DNA of 15,583 nt from Jimgerdemannia flammicorona (lineage: Eukaryota > Mucoromycota > Endogonomycetes > Endogonales > Endogonaceae): assembly GCA_003990745.1 (NCBI GenBank), contig RBNI01003577.1, positions 1 to 15,583 of the forward strand, read 5' to 3'. Shown here one piece after another: positions 8,115 through 15,583 of this stretch. Below the pieces are notes generated by a model, which saw only the letters and a program-made list of their open reading frames with translations, was not told the DNA's origin and did not search any database. The position numbers were made by a program, and so were the translations under genes. Numbering within the stretch: the stretch's first letter is position 1; every line of letters begins with the position of its first letter.

Positions 8115-11114
8115 CTACAGAGGAATGTGAAATATATGTGAGTGGTTGTCAGCTATAGCACTAGGAGGTGAATGCAAAAATACAATGTGTGCTTATTTCA
8201 TTATACCTCTTTTATAACGGCCTCTGACTGTAGAAATATATAAAATATTAACATAAATTCAATAGTTAGAAACTATCAAAAAGATAATATAATTTTATTT
8301 TATATATATTCTTAAGCTTGAAGATTCAAGCTCATTTTATAACTTTAGCTTAAGTTCTGATATTCTTTATACTATTGATATTATTTTTTATAAGCTTATA
8401 TAAAATTTATAAAGAATTTCTCAAAAAAATATTACAGTGTTGAATATACCTGAAAGATCAAGTGTTCGAAGTTGAAGACACTTCTTAATAATGTTTTTAA
8501 TCCTACATATAAATAAATGTTAACATTATTAGTATAGAGATTTCAAATAACTCATCTGTAATTAGACCAAAGTATTAAATAAAAAATTATCATACGGTAT
8601 ATTCATCATCTCATTTATTCTAGAGATATATCAATAATATGTTAGTATTTAATATATATATCAAGTTTTTCAACAACAGTATTTATATTAACTTACACAA
8701 CGATTTCAACAGTGGTCACAGCATTAATAAGAGCTTCCACATCCTCTGAATGAACCTTTTCACAACCTACAAAGCTATAATTTGGTTGCTCAGTAGTCAT
8801 TCCAGGTAAGCAAAAATAAAATAAAATAACAGTAAACGTATTACATGATTTTCCGTAAAGGAATGCCAGAAAGCTCGCGCGTCACCGAATTTCTAAATGT
8901 GCGCAAAGATCCCTTTGACAAGTCCTCCATTCTGAATATTAAAAAAAAACAGCCTTGAGTATAAAAACAGCATAGACATAAAATATACAAGTTAAATATT
9001 AAATTAGAAAATAATACGAACCTCAGTTCCCAAGTTTCGTCGTTAAACGTAATGCTGTCACCCATGGAACTGCTCTTGATGGCGGTATGAAGCCTTCGAA
9101 CAGCATTAGTTGTATCCCATTCGGATGAATGATTCTTGCATACCCATCGCACTGTTATGCTGCCTTTTTCCCCATGACGGAGCACGCGCTGCAGATTCCC
9201 AAGTCGGTTTGCATTATCCATGCCCTCAAGATAAGCTATTAATCAAATTTAAAATGAAGCGTGAGTATATTGAAAGCAGTGCACATGTATTTTTTCAGAA
9301 AATTAATGTATCGCTGTACCTTGAAGTTCTCGCAGATCAGGTCTTTCTATCAGTCCCGGCGATCTTCCTTGCATCTGAACCGACGGCGGCGCATCAGTCG
9401 TATATTTCTTGACCTCGTTGTCAGTAGCCTCGAGTTTGTTTCCGAATGCCTTAAAAAATTTCTCAGTCTGTGCGCAGAACTCAAGTTCGTGATCCGTAAA
9501 TATCGACGATTCTGTTGCCTCGTATGCCATTGAAGCGACTTGACCGCCAGACCGTAGGACCCCTGCTGCCGCCTTCCCAATTGCAGGGACACATTCCAAT
9601 AGGCGTCCTCCTAAGCGTACAGCCAGCAATAGACAGGGCATGATCTATTGAATTAAAAATGTTAGATAGCGTACAAAGAGATTTCGGACGCTCAAGCTCA
9701 ATCAGACGACATACCGTACGTATGTATGGCCCATATTTGGCTACAAACTAGAACACATTTTGTAGAGATATGTCATGAGGAATAACAAGCACCTGTATTT
9801 TTACAATTGTATTGTATATCATATTGAATATCAACATACCTCCCGTGGTCGGGCGACACGGTAACCATCATGATACGCCAGATGGAATTGTTTCTTTGTG
9901 ATGCCGCTTTCGATGGTTTCGTGCTCGCAGAGAAAATATAGACGGAATGTTTTGGTGAAGAGGCTGTCAATTGACGATTCCCACCAATGACCATCCTCGG
10001 GAAAGATGAAGAAGAGGCGCGGGACTGTATCCTCATGGAGATCAAGCATGAGCTTAGGCAGACTGTCGACTTTGCCGTGAAGCTCGTCGAGGCTGCTGAG
10101 GATATCTCTCGTGTCGCCCTTTATGTCTTCTGTATCATGTTTTATGTCCTGTACAATCTATATTAATGTAGGGGATATAATCGTGAGGTTGCATAAACAT
10201 CGTATTAGGACAATCCGCTAAACAAAATATCGATTACTACTAACCGATGCCAGATCGGAAGATGGTGCTGGGACAGAAAACATATATATTATAATTAGCA
10301 AAAATCGCGCTCTTTTTCGATGAGTTTCCGAATCACATCCCTTTGAATAGCTGCACAATAAACCGCATAATCCACCTACCTCGTAGTTGCTCCTTCAGAA
10401 TATCGAGAAGTTTACATTTTGTTTCATGAAGCTCTGTTCGCTCTTTACCAAGTCGGTCTTTCTCCTTCTCATCCGTTGTCGATTCGTTCTTCAGGGCCAC
10501 CAGTTCAATTTTTTGCGTCAGTTTATCGATTTCGGCCTCAATCTTCCTGATTCTGGCATCGGCAACGCTTTTGCTGGTAGCTATTATGTATAATTATGAG
10601 CGAAAAATAGTTTAATTCAAGACAATATATATGTATGTTGTGTTGGGACAATATATCACACCAAAGAAAAAGCACGTACCCTCCGTAGATGCTTGCTGAC
10701 CGACTCCAGTTCCTAATTCAGATACAAATGAAATATTTAAGCTTCAGTTAGCAAAGGTACCAAAGCGTTATTGCTGTTGGCAGAGCCATTTACTCGATAG
10801 TGAATCTTTGAATACCCCTCAAAACCATTGCTTTGGAAATGCATTTGACTGTAAATACGGTAATTACCTCGTAATCGAGCAATCTCACCCATAATTTTGG
10901 TCACAGGACCACCTCGCAAATTATACGGAGGTCCCAACAGAGCGTTTTCGGTCAGCTGAAGGAGAGCGTTCCCGTCCACCTCCTGATCCAGCAAGATTGC
11001 GGCATGCTCGGGCCTCAATCTGAGAGCAGGATGCTGAAAGTGTTCAAATACGCGGTTTTCGTCCCAAGTATTTATTTCTTCAAGCGAAGGAGTTGGAAGT
11101 TCGGAGGAGGACAT
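7139..11114 (-). CDS. Copy B: SAM / coiled-coil / early-fungus-domain / LRR protein, 696 aa, 16 exons
   Basis: Exons: 11114-10868, 10712-10680, 10580-10380, 10267-10245, 10157-9840, 9644-9320, 9235-9022, 8931-8845, 8774-8697, 8502-8450, 8114-8031, 7936-7853, 7761-7678, 7583-7500, 7408-7325, 7230-7139. All have GT/AG borders and join in one frame. The ATG at 11114 sits in GCCACCATGT, a strong eukaryotic context. Residues about 10-80 are SAM-like (W17, V22, EVDGNALLQLTE). Residues 104-160 are a highly charged coiled coil. Residue 214 onward reads PRLFFIFPEDG, 239 FRLYFLCEHE and 260 HLAYHDGY. About 275-300 is a hydrophobic stretch (PCLLLAVRLGG). At 395 comes GNLQRVL and at 411 VRWVCKNH. I recall these blocks from multidomain proteins of Mortierella-like fungi. 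Residues 495-526 form an LRR cap and 527-696 six RI-type LRRs. No P-loop or kinase motif, signal peptide or clear membrane anchor is seen. Probable role: protein-protein recognition (SAM and coiled-coil assembly, LRR binding); the actual function is unknown. Splice sites are read by eye, so small exons such as 10267-10245 are the least certain. Confidence 0.8.
8207..8449 (-). pseudogene. Decayed LRR exon and borders inside intron 10 of copy B
   Basis: The longest intron (8449-8115, 335 nt) holds an A/T-rich stretch at about 8370-8302 that aligns on the minus strand with an LRR exon (GAAGCACTGAAAATGAACACG against AAGTTATAAAATGAG, then an ACGAGCCTGCAA-like part). At 8207 a GTATAATGAAATAAG donor-like start is followed by a typical 91-nt-class LRR intron ending CTGTAG at 8115. 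So a seventh repeat once stood here. Skipping it joins 8450 to 8114 with correct LRR spacing (LDLS-GHCIDEKG). A 21-nt exon 8227-8207 would keep frame but break the repeat. Confidence 0.6.
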
Positions 11115-11675
11115 GGTGGCAAAGGTAGAGGCGTACACTGATTTTGGTTTAGGTGGTTAAGAGAAGAGTTTTCTGCAGACGTGAAAGTCGTTTGTGCAAG
11201 GTATTTATCCGTGTGTAAAACAACAACCTCCGAGCTCCGTAATCAGGTCATTCAACTTTCTCCGAAAAAGGCGACTGCTGTCCTTTTTCAGCGTCCAAAC
11301 GTCACGAAATCAATTCAAGAAGGCAACAAATATTCTTTGTAAGAATGTTTGTCAAAGTACGAACTTCGTGATACCTGCAAGTTTGACAGGACTTAATCAT
11401 TATATAATTACATAAGAATGTTTTCAAATCAAAATTGACCAAATTTCATTCAGAGGTAGGTAGTGTTGAACGTATTCATATACATGGTTGTCATTCATAC
11501 ATTGTTCCTCGTAGTTGAAAATTTGTCAGTTTCCAGTCCTTATAATTAGGTCGAGGCGACGGAGGAGCGGCCATGTGTGTTGTCAATAACACCTATCTAG
11601 CCAATTTGAGTATTTGAACTTTAAAATTCGGTAATATAAGCCGAAATCCCGAACTTTGACCAAACCATACTTGAT
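8845..11675 (-). repeat. Duplicated block, copy B (pairs with 65-2330)
   Basis: Counterpart of the left block in the same orientation, about 9.3 kb apart at the upstream ends. Similarity extends from the 8931-8845 exon through all introns to about 560 bp upstream of the ATG and stops near 11675, exactly where a 31-bp sequence shared with 14652-14681 begins (11680). Confidence 0.8.
11115..11675 (-). promoter_or_regulatory. Conserved upstream region of copy B (putative promoter)
   Basis: This stretch contains no supported gene and resembles the DNA before copy A. CTGCAGACGTG, CGTCACGAAAT and GATACCTGCAAG are kept, with about 70 bp extra in B around 11215-11285. No textbook TATA box stands out at a fixed distance. 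The promoter role is inferred. Confidence 0.35.
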
Positions 11676-11679
11676 CGAC

Positions 11680-11710
11680 AATTTCATGGCGCAGTTTTTC
11701 CTTTAATCAA
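11680..11710 (+). repeat. 31-bp sequence shared with 14652-14681
   Basis: It begins AATTTCATGGCGCAG and ends CCTTTAATCAA. The second copy at 14652-14681 has one T fewer in the T-run and is otherwise identical. Flanks on both sides differ. It marks the edge of duplicated block B. Confidence 0.85.
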
Positions 11711-12633
11711 ACCTATGTCCTCTCGTCGAGAATTTGGGTACAGTTGGGCATAGCCGAGAAGGCTGCAATAGAGAACGTGCTAAAGTGGCAGATGACCCCT
11801 GTGCCAAAACGGGTGAGCAGGCCCCTCCGATCGGTTCTTTGCCTTTCGGGTCGTTTGCGAAGTGATGGTAGGGTCGCAGCTGAGCGCAAAGCCCCCTGCT
11901 ACCAAGGTTTCTACCAGTTCCAAAAGGGAACATGACCGTCATATGGGCATTAACCAGAGGACGAAACCTTGAGGCCTTGGCTCAATAGAGTATTTTCGGT
12001 GAGTAGAAGGGTAGGGGCTCCGACTGATTTCTGGAACACTACAGTGGTCGTCTGTCCAAAAAAGCCAGAACTAATCACGACGTCTTTGCTAGTGAATTCC
12101 TTAAAGCGTCGCAGGGCAACCTGTCAAGCCTGAAAATGACCCTTTGAGGGTGCGCTTCTTACCTGAATGCACGGAATTCCCATTTCTGCAGGACAATAGT
12201 TTGTCGATCTGGCAGTTAAGAATTACAGCTGGCACGTGTTCCATACAATGTTTTGGAAAAGATACTTGAGGTAACAGTGTTGGTGTTGAGGGTATGGATG
12301 GGTAGGAGTGTAAATGGGAAAGGGAGGATATGCATTAGTAAATATATGGACCTAACATACCATCGACCTTCCCTCTCCAACACATGTACCGACATCCTTA
12401 CTTATCGCCGACGCCTCTCCGACCTTCTTCAACCCTTGGTAGCCTTCACCTCCAACCAACAGTGGCGTCCCACAGACGTTCGACCACCACACGAGCTGAA
12501 AGACGACGAAATCGACCGGAACTGGCGCCGTTGATGCAGACAAGTAATTTGAGCTTGTTATTTGAGCGACAAAGAAGGGCGAAGATGGTTTATGTGATGG
12601 CGTGTTAAGTTGCAGCGGGGTGGAGGTCGAGGG
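11711..12633. other. Region without a recognised gene
   Basis: Short ORFs exist on both strands (for example 12253-12534 plus, which opens at TTG, and 11942-11703 minus) but none shows a domain, splice pattern or compositional sign of coding. A G-rich stretch lies at 12260-12330. Confidence 0.5.
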
Positions 12634-13020
12634 TCATGGAGTTGGCATAAATGTGGTCTTGAAGGCTTGACTTGAGGTGATAGCATGAAGGGTCTCGCTC
12701 CGTGATGAGGTAGTAGAGTTGAGACCGGAACAATCTACAGAGTAACCAGAGAGGAAGCGATTGCAGGGGTTGAGGAATGAAGGATGGCAGTCGCAGATTG
12801 CATTGGCAATGTGACTGGCCTGTTCTGTTCGTTCATGAATGCATACATGATAAGGGTATTTAACGAAACATGCTCTTTTCCGTTTCCGAGGATGGTAGGA
12901 ATGGGACTCTTCATTTCGCCGAATACAATCTCCACCAATGGCCCCTGGTTTTGCATACTCTAAATTATGAATAATTTCGAGACTATCAAAATTATAGAAG
13001 CTCGTCTTTAAGTAATACAC
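12634..13020 (-). other. Unassigned open frame, about 128 codons, no ATG at its head
   Basis: A minus frame is open from a GTG at 13020 to 12634. A second minus frame, 12956-12735, is open over the same DNA, so openness alone says little. The product is Cys/His-rich in places (RKRKRACFVKYPYHVCIHE) but I recognise no family. It could be an exon or chance. Confidence 0.2.
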
Positions 13021-13222
13021 TTACAATAAGTCTTCAAAAACACAATCCTTCAATTAATTTTCGCACACTTCAGGCGGGTGCATATGTACATGAATGTTTT
13101 AGGTATATCCGATATGCTGAAACCAGTATACATCTGTAAGGGTCTGATAGCCTCGTCTGCAAAATGAAGGTTCCGCAGGGAAAATAGCCCGGTGGCGTCA
13201 GCTTGCACAGAGACCCCAAGTT

Positions 13223-13253
13223 GATCTATGACCCAAACGCATCGTCATAGATC
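13223..13253. repeat. Perfect 10-bp inverted repeat with 11-nt loop
   Basis: GATCTATGAC (13223-13232) and GTCATAGATC (13244-13253) are exact reverse complements and could form a hairpin or a protein-binding palindrome. It lies about 50 bp left of the putative LTR. Confidence 0.8.
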
Positions 13254-13304
13254 TGCCCTTTTCGGTTAGTGACTTATTTCCGGTGGAACATCCCGTCGAT
13301 GTAT

Positions 13305-13649
13305 TGTGACGAGCAAAAAAACATAGTATAACCAGATGACGTGACCCAGATGACGCAGCATAGCTACCGACATAGTTACCATCACCTGTATAAATAGCCG
13401 ACCTACCCGAAACCAGTATGTTCATCTATGTCCTGTGGACCCTGCGGACACACTCATGTCCTGCGGACACATCCATGTCCTGCAGACACACTCATATCCT
13501 GTAGACACACCTGTATCCAGTGGACACACCCAAACATTACCAAGAGTGGTAAATCTATAATTACCCAGATAGTAACCAGGTAGCAACCAACTTGTATAAA
13601 ATACCCCAGAGACAAGAGTGAATAAACCTCAGTCCGAAATTCAAACACA
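13305..13649 (+). mobile_element. Putative solo LTR (about 345 bp)
   Basis: The segment begins TGTGACGAGC and may end AACACA, giving TG...CA ends. It contains TATAAATAG near 13389, GTATAAAATA near 13594 and AATAAA at 13621, as expected of a promoter and poly-A signal in a fungal Ty3-type LTR. It interrupts the copy C relic relative to the copy B relic. Against it: the flanks TGTAT and TTTCC are not a target-site duplication, no second LTR is present and no clear primer-binding site follows. The right end is uncertain. Confidence 0.4.
13428..13531. repeat. 19-bp minisatellite
   Basis: Four regular units start at 13456, 13475, 13494 and 13513 (type ATGTCCTGCGGACACACTC), preceded by an irregular first one and a half units. 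It lies inside the putative LTR. Confidence 0.85.
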
Positions 13650-14460
13650 TTTCCTAACTCCGGTCCACTTTCCGATACAAAGCTTGAGATTTGCCACCAA
13701 AGTTCGAGTGAAGAACTTCGCCACCATTTGAAGAGAAACTTGCCGCCATTTGAGTAATCTGTCGTCTCATGAAGTCCAAATTTCCAGCGATCGGAAGCCG
13801 GAACTGACACGCCGTTAGACGCAGTTCTCGAACTATGTGTCGACGGAGAACCTCTGTCCTGAGTTCGTCTTTGTGGGCAATGATTTGGAATTGTATGGGC
13901 CACGCATTCGGGTTCGCAACCTTTGATGATGTCAATGAAATTCTGGCTTTATACAGTATAACTGGAACGCATTTACGATACTCGAAAACCTTAGTTTTTT
14001 AATGAGCGATTTATAGTCTATGGACATCGCAGGATGTAAGCACCTTTATCAGGATCTGTCTATTATTAGTTGGACACCTGCACCTGGTACAGTGAAACTG
14101 AGTATTCGCATGGAAAATAAATCGGCTGGTGAGTAGACAGGGGTGGCAGGCGCCTCTGTCCATGACGAATAAGAGGATATGATCGCGGACGAGGACTGAC
14201 ATGGATTGAAACCCATATTATATTTGGGTTTTCCTCGACGCGCAGGGGTTAAAATCTGCCAGAATGAGTTGCCTTATCCACCTCGTTACTGCCCTGTTAA
14301 TGGCTACAGAGAACTACAAAAATGTATACACGAGGTTTCTGGCTAGAAACTAAACATATGGACCTCTAAACCAAGATAAGAGCGCTGGCTAAATTCACGC
14401 CAATGTTATTCTCTACAGGCGAATACAGAAAATGCATACACGTGGTTATCAACTAGAACA

Positions 14461-14580
14461 GACTTTCGCTCCCACCCACCTCCCTCTCGTACACCTCTTT
14501 CACGTTTTCTTTGACCTGACCGATGCAACACATTTGAGACAAACATTCCTCATACACGCATTCGCCAAATATACAAAACT
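14461..14580 (+). repeat. Dispersed inverted repeat, copy 2 (partner at 2375-2505)
   Basis: See the partner for shared landmarks. Here it directly abuts the LRR relic of copy C. The ORF through it (14432-14647) keeps the APTxLxL / FHV / LTxAxH / RQ pattern of the other copy before the indel. The element is unidentified. Confidence 0.6.
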
Positions 14581-14651
14581 GATACTCATCCAATTTATTA
14601 TTTACAGAGGGATGAGAGTTAACAGAGGGTTCGGTTCGGAGTATTAAGACA

Positions 14652-14681
14652 AATTTCATGGCGCAGTTTTCCTTTAATCAA
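14652..14681 (+). repeat. 30-bp sequence shared with 11680-11710
   Basis: Same orientation as the other copy and identical apart from one T in the T-run. It lies about 70 bp right of dispersed repeat copy 2. Confidence 0.85.
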
Positions 14682-15036
14682 GCCAGCACGCTGCTACTAA
14701 ATGAACGTACTTCGATAGAGACGAAAAATCCGAAAGTCACGTGCACACGATATAAGACCACACGCTAAATAGAGCCCAAGGTCAATATCTCAGAAGATCT
14801 GCTGGACTTCATCCACAAACACCTTACGGAATTTTGCTGACTGAGCACATGAAAACAGAGTTCTTCGGTGTTCCCACATAAAGTTCAACGATGAAGACGT
14901 AAACGATGACGACATCTAAAACGTGATGTCCAATTTGGACGCGTCCGCAAGCCACAACTGCAAACCGCGTAAGCTGCAAGCCATGCAAGTCGCAAGCCGA
15001 TTGAATGTCAAAGTGCCATTCCTGTTCTTACTATTC
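14682..15036. other. Region without a recognised gene
   Basis: The plus strand has protein-like fragments in different frames (NISEDLLDFIHKHLTEF near 14785-14840; HIKFNDEDVNDDDI near 14876-14917), each ended by a stop. This may be a decayed gene, but I recognise no family. Confidence 0.4.
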
Positions 15037-15294
15037 TCATCGTAGATGACTCTTCGGTGTATGCTGCTCAGCCTCTTCAATATGGGCAGTTTCCATAATG
15101 CGGTGTTGCTGGCTTTCGTCTCTCAGGCGGTCGTTCTCAGTTTTCATAGTGAGACCGTCTCCCCGAAGACATGGACATGGACACAACACGAACGCAGACG
15201 ATACCCTTGCCTCAACTCCAGGCTCACCGCCAGACATAATTGCTCCCACCACGGTCTTCTGTTTGAGCCACGCTTTGTCCGACTCGAACATCAT
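15037..15294 (-). CDS. Hypothetical protein, 85 aa (possible second half of the neighbouring ORF)
   Basis: Starts at ATGATG (15294), overlapping the stop of the upstream ORF by four bases (GAATGATG), and ends with TGA at 15037. The C-terminal half is charged and helix-prone (ENDRLRDESQQHRIMETA), a possible coiled coil. No family is recognised. The four-base overlap suggests either one gene split by a frameshift or chance adjacency. Other frames here are also open, which lowers confidence. Confidence 0.3.
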   Translation of the reverse strand: MMFESDKAWLKQKTVVGAIMSGGEPGVEARVSSAFVLCPCPCLRGDGLTMKTENDRLRDESQQHRIMETAHIEEAEQHTPKSHLR

Positions 15295-15557
15295 TCTCCA
15301 ATAGCCACCGTATCAAAACGCATCCTTGCCCGCATCTTGCGACGCCTTTTCTTCCCCTGCCTGCAGCTTGGGGTAATCTGGTACGAACTTTCGACCTTAG
15401 CCGTGCCGGCGATCTCGCATTCCCATTCGATGATGACGCGCTGGAATTCGGAGGAGGAGTTGAACAGGAAGGGAGAAGGAATAAGAGTTGTGCCAGTGAC
15501 ATGGGCCTCCAGTTTTTGGAGGCCTGGAAGAACGTTTTGTGGAAACCAGAGCCTCAT
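15291..15557 (-). CDS. Hypothetical protein, 88 aa, near the right end
   Basis: Open frame from a true ATG at 15557 to TGA at 15291. A neutral, mixed first part (FQRVIIEWECEIAG) is followed by a very basic stretch (KKRRRKMRARMR) that could be a nuclear-localisation or nucleic-acid-binding segment. No family is recognised. Only 26 bases precede it in the window, so it may be an internal exon with more coding sequence beyond the contig. Confidence 0.3.
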   Translation of the reverse strand: MRLWFPQNVLPGLQKLEAHVTGTTLIPSPFLFNSSSEFQRVIIEWECEIAGTAKVESSYQITPSCRQGKKRRRKMRARMRFDTVAIGE

Positions 15558-15569
15558 GAGCGAGCTAGC

Positions 15570-15583
15570 AAAAAGGGGGGGGG
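15570..15583. repeat. A5G9 end of the contig
   Basis: The window ends in five A and nine G. G-runs at contig ends are a common assembly artefact. Nothing resembles a tandem telomere unit. Confidence 0.6.

Larger units (their letters stand above)
13050..14460 (-). pseudogene. Copy C: relic 3' end of a third array gene
   Basis: Matches the relic behind copy B in order and orientation: a shrunken LRR exon at 14412 (after CTGTAG, NNIG then LASAL, stop); a decayed LRR region near 14380-14250 ending in ATTTTAAC; an exon-like frame from about 14203 (SVLVRDHILLF) that shifts frame before SPADLFS; and a piece at 13920-13654 with TEVLRRH and RLTACQFRLPIAG. A last short match, ACACTTCAGG, lies at 13065 (B: 5976). 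The block is interrupted around 13090-13650 by DNA absent from the B relic, where the LTR-like segment sits. The 5' part of this copy would lie right of 14460 but is not found; other repeats occupy that place. Confidence 0.6.

Noticed and set aside
8207..8227. A 21-nt exon between the LRR cap and the first full LRR
   Set aside because: It keeps frame but would insert seven residues into the repeat; direct joining of 8450 to 8114 gives correct LRR spacing.
9320..9644. Possible nucleotide-binding P-loop (AIGKAAAG) in the middle exon
   Set aside because: It lacks the GxxxxGK[ST] pattern and any following Walker B-like segment, so no NTPase is claimed.
11115..11138. Earlier start for copy B eight codons upstream
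   Set aside because: The codon at 11138 is GTG. The first true ATG is at 11114, in a strong Kozak context, and copy A also has its ATG at that place.
1..15583. tRNA or rRNA genes
   Set aside because: I scanned for T-loop-like GGTTCGA stretches with acceptor pairing and for conserved rRNA segments and saw none that held up.
15570..15583. Telomere
   Set aside because: Only a simple G-run; no tandem TTAGGG-like unit.

Overview
The window reads as a eukaryotic contig, most likely from an early-diverging fungus (chytrid, mortierellomycete or a relative). Coding information is split into short exons by GT...AG introns of about 70-335 nt. The one complete gene combines modules I recall from large lineage-specific protein families of such fungi: a SAM domain, a coiled coil, PRLFFIFPED / HLAYHDGY / GNLQRVL motif blocks and ribonuclease-inhibitor-type leucine-rich repeats (LRRs). 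The placement is inference. The ends (64 bases that are almost all A; A5G9) look like contig ends.

Layout. The minus strand carries a head-to-tail array of at least three copies of one gene family. Copy B (11114-7139) is complete: I could join 16 exons in frame into a 696-residue protein. Copy A (1845-65, cut by the left end) keeps open domain exons but has a broken SAM exon. Copy C (about 14460-13050) is only a decayed 3' end, matching the relic just downstream of copy B (about 7138-5970). Paired blocks 65-2330 / 8845-11675 and 5970-7150 / 13063-14420 show this duplication directly.

The most striking part is the LRR array of copy B (8114-7139). Every internal repeat is exactly one 84-nt exon with phase-1 introns, intron lengths alternate 94/91 nt, and the whole has an exact 353-bp period of two repeats. 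Introns one period apart are almost identical. The last exon lost its splice donor, so the protein now stops on a TAG inside the former intron, and the old downstream part lies behind it as a relic.

Between B and A (2330-5970) are a decayed gag-like retrotransposon piece (about 4036-2599, minus), two convergent relics of a different LRR family (4660-5186), a minisatellite, poly-A and unassigned DNA. Right of B (11680-15583) are a possible solo LTR containing a 19-bp minisatellite, a dispersed inverted repeat shared with 2375-2505, and weak ORFs at the end. I saw no tRNA, rRNA, CRISPR array or bacterial-type operon.

Working picture: a fast-evolving receptor- or effector-like family whose LRR number can change by exon-wise unequal exchange without breaking the frame, in a repeat-rich, decaying neighbourhood. 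The cellular role is unknown and no NTPase domain is visible.
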